Positions 16,797-23,457 of a stretch of 64,000 bases of DNA are shown here, piece by piece. The notes under the pieces are model-generated. The model saw only the letters and a program-made list of their open reading frames with translations, searched no databases and was not told where the DNA came from. This DNA is from Spirochaetota bacterium (GTDB lineage: Bacteria > Spirochaetota > Brachyspiria > Brachyspirales > JACRPF01), in NCBI GenBank assembly GCA_016214035.1, contig JACRPF010000015.1, positions 62,001-126,000 of the forward strand. The letters are read 5' to 3'. A program made the position numbers and the translations under genes. How positions within the stretch are numbered: the stretch's first letter is position 1; every line of letters starts with the position of its first letter.

Positions 16797-18713
16797 ATGA
16801 AAAACGATTCACGTCTGAAGAACATCATGCTCCCGGCGCATATCGCGGATATGTTCGCCCGGTCGCCGGAAGTGCTCATCGCAGGTTCTGCCGATGAGAT
16901 TGCATCACATGTCTGTCCGTCAGCCGGCGGAAAATTCGCCGTATCGTATGATGTCCCGGGAAAGGGCGTCATCACCGAGGCGACCGTATGCATGGCAAAG
17001 AACGGATTTGTCGCGAACTATGAAGAGGAATACATGCGCCGGCGCGACCCGGCATGCATGCTGATCGGCGATGACCTCCCTACCGATAAAGACCGGTTCT
17101 CCGGCAGATTCGCGTTCGATTTTGCATCCGTAAAAAAAGATACGTTCGCCTGGATGACGGATCAGCGGCTTCTCGCCTTCATGTTCTGGGCGGGCGGCGA
17201 GGCGATTCGCATTCCGGCGCTCGCCATCGTACCGGCGAATGCGGCATTCTTCGCCTACGGGCTTTCGCTGCTGCAGGGGTGTTTCGATCCCTCGGCGCTT
17301 CCATCGCCGGTATCCCCGCGCGCGATCATGTACGTGGCTCCCACGCTCCGGCATACCCATTTCGGCGGCAAGCAGATCGTCGTGCACGCCCGCGGCGATG
17401 TCCATGAGGTCTTCAGTTTCAATCTGTATCCCGGCCCGAGCGCAAAAAAAGGCGTCTACGGGGTGCTTCTCACCATCGGCGAAAAAGAACAGTGGATCAC
17501 CGCACACGCATCCGCCGTGCGCGTGGTCACGCCGTATGACAACAGGACGGTCATCATGCACGAGGGTGCGAGCGGCGGCGGCAAAAGCGAGATGCTCGAG
17601 CACGTGCATCGGCAGGACGACGGATCGCTCCTCGTGGGGACGAACACGGTGAGCGGCGAGACGATGTCTATCGTGCTTCCGAAAACCTGCGAACTCAAAC
17701 CGATAGCCGACGATATGGCGCTCTGTCACCCGTCGTTCCAGCGCGACAACGGAAAACTCTACATACGGGACGCCGAGCACGGCTGGTTCATCCGCGTGAA
17801 TCATATCACCAATTACGGCACCGACCCGGATATCGAATCACGATCGATTCATCCCTCCGAGCGGCTGCTCTTCCTCAATATAGACGCGTCACCCGGGAGC
17901 ACGGCGCTGCTCTGGGAACATATCGAGGACGCACCGGGGAAACCCTGCCCCAATCCGCGTTTCATATTCCCGCGATCGTCGATGCCCGGCACTATCGAAG
18001 GGGCATGCGGTGTGGATATCAGAAGTTTCGGCGTCCGCACACCGCCGTCCACCGCCGCTTCGCCCGGCTACGGCATACTCGGGCTTATCCAGGTGCTTCC
18101 GCCGGCGCTCGCGTGGCTCTGGCGTCTGGTCTCGCCGCGCGGCTACGATAATCCGAGTATTGTCGCCGATTCGGGCATCGGCTCCGAAGGCGTCGGTTCA
18201 TACTGGCCGTTCGCAACGGGGCTGCGCTGCGATCAGGCGAATCTGCTGCTTGAGCAGATCGTCCGTACGCCGCGCGTCCGTTACATCCTTACGCCCAATC
18301 AGCATATCGGCGCATGGCGTGTGGGGTTCATGCCGCAGTGGATCATGCGCGAATATTTTGCGCGCCGCGGTTCGCACGGGTTCTCGCGGAATGAAATACA
18401 CCCGTCACCGTGTCCGCTCCTGGGGTATGAGATGAACCGCATTGTGGTTGAAGGGCAGGCCATTGAGCCGTTTCTGCTGCACACGCGGCTGCAGCCCGAG
18501 ATGGGCGACGCCGGATTCGCCGCAGGCGCTGCGGTGCTCACGGCGTTCTTCCGTGAAGAATTGGCGCATTACGCCGCGGGACTGTCGCCGCTGGGTAAAC
18601 GCATTATCGCATGCTGTCTGCAGAACGGCGGCATTGCCGATTATGAATCACTGATACCGTCCGATGGATTCTGGCATGAGGATGACGGAGACGACACTGT
18701 TGCCGCGCGCTGA
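16797..18713 (+). CDS. DUF4914 family P-loop protein
   Basis: A 638-residue protein. The sequence matches what I know of DUF4914: VAYEVPGKG-like start (here VSYDVPGKGVITEA), YMRRRDPACMLIGDDLPTDK, LRHTHFGGKQIVVH, then IMHEGASGGGKSEMLE, which is a Walker A-type loop as in HPr kinase/PEPCK-like enzymes, and KPIADDMALCHP as a possible metal-binding Walker B-like segment. No signal peptide or membrane segment. The function is unknown; an ATP-dependent kinase or carboxykinase-like reaction is a reasonable guess. It is in line with the ACT/UPF0210 pair. Confidence 0.8.
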   Translation: MKNDSRLKNIMLPAHIADMFARSPEVLIAGSADEIASHVCPSAGGKFAVSYDVPGKGVITEATVCMAKNGFVANYEEEYMRRRDPACMLIGDDLPTDKDRFSGRFAFDFASVKKDTFAWMTDQRLLAFMFWAGGEAIRIPALAIVPANAAFFAYGLSLLQGCFDPSALPSPVSPRAIMYVAPTLRHTHFGGKQIVVHARGDVHEVFSFNLYPGPSAKKGVYGVLLTIGEKEQWITAHASAVRVVTPYDNRTVIMHEGASGGGKSEMLEHVHRQDDGSLLVGTNTVSGETMSIVLPKTCELKPIADDMALCHPSFQRDNGKLYIRDAEHGWFIRVNHITNYGTDPDIESRSIHPSERLLFLNIDASPGSTALLWEHIEDAPGKPCPNPRFIFPRSSMPGTIEGACGVDIRSFGVRTPPSTAASPGYGILGLIQVLPPALAWLWRLVSPRGYDNPSIVADSGIGSEGVGSYWPFATGLRCDQANLLLEQIVRTPRVRYILTPNQHIGAWRVGFMPQWIMREYFARRGSHGFSRNEIHPSPCPLLGYEMNRIVVEGQAIEPFLLHTRLQPEMGDAGFAAGAAVLTAFFREELAHYAAGLSPLGKRIIACCLQNGGIADYESLIPSDGFWHEDDGDDTVAAR

Positions 18714-18721
18714 GTGATGCG

Positions 18722-19657
18722 CTAACTCCGGCTGACGGTTTTTTGTCCGCCCTTACTGCTTCCGTACACTTTCCCGTGTATCCTTCCCCGTACAATGCCC
18801 GTCACGTCGCCTTTGACATCCCCCTTCACATCACCGCCCACTTCGCCGGTGATATTCCCGAACACGCTGCCGTCGATATCGCGGTCGACCCTTCCCGCCA
18901 TATCGCCCGTGATGTCGCCGCGTACATTGCCGCACAGATGGAAAAAATCGAACCAGTGCGATTTGACATGACCGTCCTTTGAAATACTGCCGACCGTCCC
19001 GTATACGTTGCCGAAGACAACGCCGCTGATATCGCCCGCCACACCGCCCCGTACGGCGCCTGCTATTTTTCCGCGTACGTCACCGCCCACGCCCCCGTCG
19101 ATGCTGCCGGCGATTTTCCCGGTGACCGATCCGCCCACGCCTTCGCGGACATTGCCGGCAATTGAGCCGCCCAGATCACCGCCGATGCGCTTTACATTAC
19201 CGCTCACATGCCCCGTAAGATCTCCCGTTACGTCGCCGCGTATGCTGCCGGCCACGCTCCCCGAGACGTCACCCTTCACATCGCCGTTCACATTGCCGGC
19301 GATGCTGCCCGAGAGATCGCCTTCAATGTCCCCGTGCACATTGCCGAACACCTTGCCGGCGAGCGGGCCGCGCACCGTGCCGTTCAGATTACCCATGATC
19401 TTTCCCCAGAAACCGCCGTCGATATCGCCGTTGTAATTGCCGGCGATGCTGCTGTGCATTCCCTGTGTTGGCCGACCCTGCCCGTTGCGTTTTGCATGAG
19501 CGGCATCAGCGTTCGACTGCCGCGGACGTGTGCCGCCTGACGAATCGGTATGTCCTGCGGCGGTATCCTGCATCTCATCAAGCAGTTTTTCGCCTTCGCC
19601 GGGAGATATCTGTCCTTTCTGAACTTTTTTGAGAATATCCATCATCCGCTTGTTCAT
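18722..19657 (-). CDS. SHOCT-like N-terminus plus Gly-x-Val/Ile-x tetrapeptide-repeat protein
   Basis: A 311-residue protein. Residues 1-30 (MMDILKKVQKGQISPGEGEK) form a short SHOCT/DUF2089-C-like helical hairpin also found in the upstream neighbour and regulator. After a polar linker, residues about 70-300 are an almost unbroken series of four-residue units Gly-x-(Val/Ile/Leu/Met)-x, often alternating Gly-Asn, Gly-Asp and Gly-Ser, broken once by the non-repeat SKDGHVKSHWFDFFHLCGN. No signal peptide or membrane anchor. A regular hydrophobic residue every four positions suggests a stacked beta structure, as in bactofilins or adhesin-type beta-helices, but with a shorter period. Last gene of the DUF2089 unit. 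Function unknown. Confidence 0.85.
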   Translation of the reverse strand: MNKRMMDILKKVQKGQISPGEGEKLLDEMQDTAAGHTDSSGGTRPRQSNADAAHAKRNGQGRPTQGMHSSIAGNYNGDIDGGFWGKIMGNLNGTVRGPLAGKVFGNVHGDIEGDLSGSIAGNVNGDVKGDVSGSVAGSIRGDVTGDLTGHVSGNVKRIGGDLGGSIAGNVREGVGGSVTGKIAGSIDGGVGGDVRGKIAGAVRGGVAGDISGVVFGNVYGTVGSISKDGHVKSHWFDFFHLCGNVRGDITGDMAGRVDRDIDGSVFGNITGEVGGDVKGDVKGDVTGIVRGRIHGKVYGSSKGGQKTVSRS

Positions 19658-19671
19658 ATGCCGTATGCTCC

Positions 19672-20355
19672 TCAGTTATTTCCGGAAATCTTTCCGCGAA
19701 CTCTGCCGATGATAGGCCCCTTGACGGAACCCTTCACGTCGCCGTTGACCACGCCGATAAGCGGGCCGTTGATATCGCCTTCAACATTGCCGCCCACTGT
19801 GCCGGTAAGCGGACCGTATATGTCGCCTTTCACGCTGCCGTGCACACTGCCGATGAGCGCGCCTTTGATATCACCGTCAACGTTGCCATACACCTGCCCC
19901 ACCATGGAACCGCCGATGGACCCGTTCACATCACCCTTCACGGTGCCGGCGAGATTCCCGCCGATGGAACCGTGCACGCTGCCTTTCACGATGCCGAAGA
20001 GCCCGCCTTTGATGTTGCCTTTCACGCTGCCGTTGATGCGGCCGCGCAAGTCTCCGTTCACATCACCCTCGATGTCGCCGTCGATCACCGTAGCCGCTTC
20101 GCGCATCTCGTGCCGGGCGCGCTCGAACGCGGTTTCAATGGTGTCGCCCAGCGCCGAAAACGCGCCGGTCATAGAGTCCCAGAAATCACCGTCGCCGCGC
20201 GCATATGTTTTCTGGCGTCCGTCTTTTTTCTGCTCATCCTTCGCGTCGTCGTCCGGCGGTGCGTACCCGAGGTCCTTGAGTTTTGCACGGCCTTCCTCAA
20301 CGCTCATCTCGCCTTTGCGGATCTTTTCCAGAATGTTCATTATTTTGTCGTCCAT
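19672..20355 (-). CDS. second SHOCT-like plus tetrapeptide-repeat protein
   Basis: A 227-residue paralogue of the neighbouring repeat protein. The start DDKIMNILEKIRKGEMSVEE is the same short helical hairpin; a central acidic/charged helix (about residues 60-100, with FWDSMTGAFSALGDTIETAF) follows, then about 115 residues of Gly-x-Val/Ile-x repeats, rich in GSVHGSV, GDVNGSI and GPLIG units. The ATG at 20355 lies one base after the stop of the DUF2089 gene, with AGGAG just upstream, and is preferred over an in-frame ATG at 20412 inside that gene. No export signal, so both repeat proteins are probably cytosolic scaffolds. Function unknown. Confidence 0.85.
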   Translation of the reverse strand: MDDKIMNILEKIRKGEMSVEEGRAKLKDLGYAPPDDDAKDEQKKDGRQKTYARGDGDFWDSMTGAFSALGDTIETAFERARHEMREAATVIDGDIEGDVNGDLRGRINGSVKGNIKGGLFGIVKGSVHGSIGGNLAGTVKGDVNGSIGGSMVGQVYGNVDGDIKGALIGSVHGSVKGDIYGPLTGTVGGNVEGDINGPLIGVVNGDVKGSVKGPIIGRVRGKISGNN

Positions 20356-20356
20356 A

Positions 20357-20749
20357 TCATTTCTCCTGTTTTTTATCGCCGGACTGCCAGGTGCCGATGA
20401 CACCGGCCGCATCGTCGATGGAAATATCGCCGCGGCTTAACGCCTCAAGCACATCGGTCTTGTCGCCCTTTCGCCGTACCGGATATCCCATCGCGGCAAG
20501 GACGTCGTCAAGACGCGAACGCACCGTGGGATATGAAATGCCGAGCACCTTCTCCACTTCCTTGATGTTGCCGCGGCATGCGAGAAAAACCTCGGCAAAG
20601 GCCGTCTGTTCACCGTTGAGCATGCTCAGTTTTCCGGTGCCGAACTGCCCCTCCAGTTTGCTTTTGCATCCATCACACTGAAGCTGTGTGACGACATACG
20701 CTCCGCCGCACACGGGACATTTTGACGGAATCAGCCACTTTTTTGCCAT
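20357..20749 (-). CDS. DUF2089 zinc-ribbon/HTH regulator
   Basis: A 130-residue protein of the DUF2089 family. The N-terminus has a zinc ribbon CPVCGG...CDGC (residues about 10-29), then a helix-turn-helix ACRGNIKEVEKVLGISYPTV RSR-type segment, and a C-terminal SHOCT-like hairpin LEALSRGDISIDDAAGVIG matching the N-termini of the two following proteins. This shared hairpin suggests the regulator and repeat proteins bind each other or a common partner. Probably an autoregulator acting at the palindromes upstream. The start ATG at 20749 follows AAGAGGAATTG. Confidence 0.9.
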   Translation of the reverse strand: MAKKWLIPSKCPVCGGAYVVTQLQCDGCKSKLEGQFGTGKLSMLNGEQTAFAEVFLACRGNIKEVEKVLGISYPTVRSRLDDVLAAMGYPVRRKGDKTDVLEALSRGDISIDDAAGVIGTWQSGDKKQEK

Positions 20750-20778
20750 TCAATTCCTCTTTTTTATTTAATTTATTG

Positions 20779-20839
20779 ATTAATATAATACAAATATTAA
20801 TAAAGTCAACACATATATTAATAATATTAATATATGTGT
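20779..20839. promoter_or_regulatory. AT-rich promoter island with two palindromic operators
   Basis: Upstream of the DUF2089 gene lies a roughly 90-bp stretch that is almost pure A+T. It contains a perfect inverted repeat with 14-bp arms, ACACATATATTAAT (20809-20822) and its complement (20826-20839), around a 3-bp centre, and a second, shorter palindrome ATTAATAT (20779-20786) / ATATTAAT (20794-20801). Both share the half-site ATTAATAT. This is what operators for a dimeric autoregulator look like; the DUF2089 protein is the obvious candidate. Confidence 0.65.
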
Positions 20840-20981
20840 TCTTATAATTAACAAATATGCGCGTTTTCATCAAATTCTGCATGCTTTTCGATATCAAACT
20901 CAGTAAAGGATACACCTGAAACGCAGCGGCGGTAATGTACGGAATTCAGCTTCCGGAGTGAGGAAGTGCGGTAGCGGATGA

Positions 20982-22337
20982 CTATTTCAGAAAATAACAG
21001 ACAAGCATATTACCGTGCCTGAGATATATCCTGTCCCCGGCGATGACCGGTTTCGTCCATACGCGTTTTTTCCCCTCGGGTATGGCGCCTTTCATTTTGG
21101 TAACGATTACCGGCCCGCTGGAATCGGCTTTTACAAGGTATAGTGTGCCGGAAAGATCGAGACAGATAAGATGTCCGTCAGCGGCAATTGTGGTACCGAT
21201 ACCGAGCGCATTGGTTTTCCACATCTTTGCCCCGTTGGAAAGATCAACGCACACGAATGAGCCCATGGAATTGGCAAGCGGCATGCCGCTGTAGCCGTAC
21301 GCATATCCGTTGATGAGGATGGGGTCCGTCATGTACGCCTGCAGACTGTTGGTCGCCCACATTTTTTCCGGTCTGCCGTTGGTAATGCGTATGCAGATGC
21401 TGCCGCCGCCTTTGAGCGTGCTCACCAACACGGTGCTGCCGAGTATCGCCGGTGTTACCGCCGTCATGTCGCTCGCGTATCTGCCGGTGGGAATATTCCA
21501 CATTGTTTTGCCGGTTGCCGCGTCGATGAAACTCACCGCGGGCTTATGATAGAGGACGATGTAATCCTTTGCGCCGATCGTCATCACCGCCGGTGTTGAA
21601 TAGCATCCCATACCGGGTGCGGATTTCCAGCGGAGCGTTCCGTTCACTTTATCAAGCGCAACGGCCACCGATTTCCCGCCCGCATGCACGATGACCGTAT
21701 CCTTGTATATGAGCGGTGAGCCGGAAGAGCCCCATTCCGGCGGCGTGCATCCGGCATTGGTTATGTTGTATTCCCAGCGCAGTGCGCCGTCGAAAAGCGC
21801 GTTGCACCGCACATCGCCCTCGCGCGATATCGTATACACCGCGTCGCCGTCTATCGCGGGCGTGGCGCGCTGACCCTGTCCGTAATTGTCCTTCGCATTG
21901 AGCGGATATTTTTGCAGCCATAAAAGGGCGCCGGTAAGCGGATCGAGACAAAAAAGATAATCGTTCGTTGCGTCTCTTCCGGGGACAACGAGCCGGTTCC
22001 CTCGTATCGCGGGACACGCCCATGACATTGCCTTGGGGCCGGTGCAGAGATACCCTATCTCCCACGCTTTCTTCAGCCCGCGCGACCAGTCCTTCTTTAT
22101 ACCCGTAACCGGACTTGTATTGTTGCCGAGCGGTCCAAGCCATGACGTCCAATCCGCCGTCCCTGCGGCAGTTGCCGTAACCGGCGGTATGGTCTTCGCC
22201 AGCGCGGGTATCCTGTCCGAACGCCAGGCTATATCGCCAGAAAAACTTACGGACCACTGCATAAACCAGTATCCCGCGGCGAGAAGCACCGCAAGAACTC
22301 CGGCGATGATAATAATGACGCGTACCGCTTTATTCAT
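20982..22337 (-). CDS. PQQ-like beta-propeller protein, membrane-anchored
   Basis: A 451-residue protein with an N-terminal anchor (residues about 6-28, VIIIIAGVLAVLLAAGYWFM) followed by a periplasmic beta-propeller of PQQ repeats. Repeat-like strands are seen as NYLFCLDPLTGALLWLQKYP, VYTISREGDVRCNALFDGAL RWEY-type, TVIVHAGGKSVAVALDKVNG and VSFIDAATGKTMW. It resembles BamB/quinoprotein-dehydrogenase-like propellers without the extra residues of a true dehydrogenase catalytic site, so a protein-binding or structural role is as likely as enzymatic. Single gene; divergent from the 22596 gene. Confidence 0.85.
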   Translation of the reverse strand: MNKAVRVIIIIAGVLAVLLAAGYWFMQWSVSFSGDIAWRSDRIPALAKTIPPVTATAAGTADWTSWLGPLGNNTSPVTGIKKDWSRGLKKAWEIGYLCTGPKAMSWACPAIRGNRLVVPGRDATNDYLFCLDPLTGALLWLQKYPLNAKDNYGQGQRATPAIDGDAVYTISREGDVRCNALFDGALRWEYNITNAGCTPPEWGSSGSPLIYKDTVIVHAGGKSVAVALDKVNGTLRWKSAPGMGCYSTPAVMTIGAKDYIVLYHKPAVSFIDAATGKTMWNIPTGRYASDMTAVTPAILGSTVLVSTLKGGGSICIRITNGRPEKMWATNSLQAYMTDPILINGYAYGYSGMPLANSMGSFVCVDLSNGAKMWKTNALGIGTTIAADGHLICLDLSGTLYLVKADSSGPVIVTKMKGAIPEGKKRVWTKPVIAGDRIYLRHGNMLVCYFLK

Positions 22338-22405
22338 AGGTAAGTCTCCTTGACGATGACCAGTATACCGTCTTCATGATTCATGTCAATGAATCGCTGA
22401 GGTGC

Positions 22406-22475
22406 GGGGAACACCGGACAAGGGAGCATCCCTCGGCTACGCTCGGGAACCGTGCTCCCTTGTCCGGTGTTCCCG
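22406..22475. repeat. long perfect inverted repeat, copy 1 of a dispersed hairpin element
   Basis: GGGAACACCGGACAAGGGAG plus CA (22407-22428) is exactly complementary to 22453-22474, giving a 22-bp stem with a 24-nt loop. The loop holds ATCCCTCGGCTACGCTCGGG and AACCG. There is no T-run, and the element sits between two divergent genes, so it is not a simple terminator. A diverged copy lies at 36999-37056 on the other strand. Confidence 0.85.
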
Positions 22476-22595
22476 CGACAACCTTCGCACGTCGTGCAAC
22501 ACTAATACGTATATATAACCGTAAGCTCATGAACATAAGTCAAGCGCGCTGACGAAAAGCTCATGAACCTTACAAATATTTTAAGGAGGTGATTT

Positions 22596-22982
22596 ATGAA
22601 ATCACTCAACGGAACTTCGAAGCGGGAATTCGCGATACGGATTCTCAACGTTCTCACGACCAACGCCGAAGCGGCAAAGCCCGCAGGCGTGGACACATCG
22701 GTGAAGGCCGCCAGACTGAAGGCGCTCATCGACGCGGTATTCGCGGCCAAGGATGCGCAGCTTGCCATCCAGGCACAGTCGCTCGCGGCGACGAAACGCG
22801 CGCGTGAGGCGCTTGAGGATGCGTATGCGGAAGCATCCGCCGCCGTCGATCTGTTCGCCGGATGTCTCGGCAAAAAGGATGCACTGGTGCATCGCCTCAA
22901 GAGAATCCGTGACGAAGTGTCGCGGGGATCTCCGGAAGATGCGGCTGCCGCACCGGATACCAACGAACAGAAGACCGCATAA
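22596..22982 (+). CDS. small helical protein of unknown function, strong ribosome site
   Basis: A 128-residue protein predicted to be almost all helical and rich in Ala and Lys (AVFAAKDAQLAIQAQSLAAT and following). It has one Cys and no membrane segment. I do not recognise a family; phasin-like or nucleoid-associated proteins have a similar composition, but that is only a resemblance. The start is certain: TAAGGAGGTGAT, the full complement of the 16S rRNA 3' end, stands just before the ATG, pointing to high expression. It ends in a strong terminator and seems monocistronic. Two direct repeats AGCTCATGAAC (22524, 22558) lie upstream. Confidence 0.75.
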   Translation: MKSLNGTSKREFAIRILNVLTTNAEAAKPAGVDTSVKAARLKALIDAVFAAKDAQLAIQAQSLAATKRAREALEDAYAEASAAVDLFAGCLGKKDALVHRLKRIRDEVSRGSPEDAAAAPDTNEQKTA

Positions 22983-23002
22983 CGTGATGGAAACGCACGT
23001 TG

Positions 23003-23037
23003 ACCCGGACGGGATGATTATCCCGCCCGGGTTTTTT
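23003..23037 (+). terminator. intrinsic terminator of the 22596 gene
   Basis: ACCCGGACGGGAT (23003-23015) pairs with ATCCCGCCCGGGT (23020-23032) with one mismatch, followed by a run of six T. Confidence 0.92.
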
Positions 23038-23078
23038 ATTGCATAATTTCATCAAAAAACAGCAGTTCTAATCCATCT

Positions 23079-23404
23079 TACAGAGCTTTCACGATATCGC
23101 ACCGGGTTGCTGCGGTATCGTACCGCCTCCGTACACCTTCTTACGGCCGTTCTACGCCGGCGTACAGCCGCTATAATCAGGTATCAGCGTTGTAAGATAA
23201 CGTACGGCGTCTGTGCACCTTCTTACCGCGGCTGTAAGAGAGCTTACGGACACGATATGATATCGTACATACCTGCCGCATGAGCGTACGGACCCGGTAC
23301 GCCGGTGCAGAACTGTTGTTTACTGCAGGATAACATACGGCCGGAAACGGGCAGTATGCACTAATGCGGCGTACAGCTCACTGACGTGCGCTATTCACCG
23401 TTCT
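23079..23404. promoter_or_regulatory. non-coding region with TA steps phased every 10-11 bp
   Basis: No gene is seen from 23040 to 23457. TA steps, nearly all within TAC or GTA, lie at 23121, 23132, 23142, 23153, 23163 (spacings 11, 10, 11, 10) and, after a 2-bp phase slip, at 23182, 23193, 23203, 23224, 23235, 23245, 23256, 23266, 23287 and 23298 (spacings 11, 10, 21, 11, 10, 11, 10, 21, 11). The gap at 23214 has TG instead. Weaker continuation is seen at 23362, 23372 and 23392. The bases between are mostly G+C. The region ends at the -10-like TATACT (23409-23414) of the following kinase gene. Confidence 0.75.
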
Positions 23405-23457
23405 ATGGTATACTATGAATGCTGGCACACGGTACTTTTCCATTATCGGAGCGTACT

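Noticed and set aside
18740-20100. Dense short DNA repeats that could be read as a CRISPR array or satellite
   Set aside because: The periodicity is 12 bp, degenerate and in frame with the Gly-x-Val-x protein repeats; there are no constant repeats with unique spacers.
19550-20440. 296-codon plus-strand frame rich in Pro, Ser and Leu
   Set aside because: Mirror image of the Gly-x-Val-x repeat gene on the other strand; the proline repeats are the complement of the glycine codons. The minus-strand genes have ribosome sites and a shared N-terminal domain.
23421-23440. TGGCACACGGTACTTTTC upstream of the large kinase as a sigma-54 promoter
   Set aside because: The -24 part fits, but the -12 part lacks the GC and the box ends only about 20 bp before the ATG; a TATACT box just upstream explains the start better.
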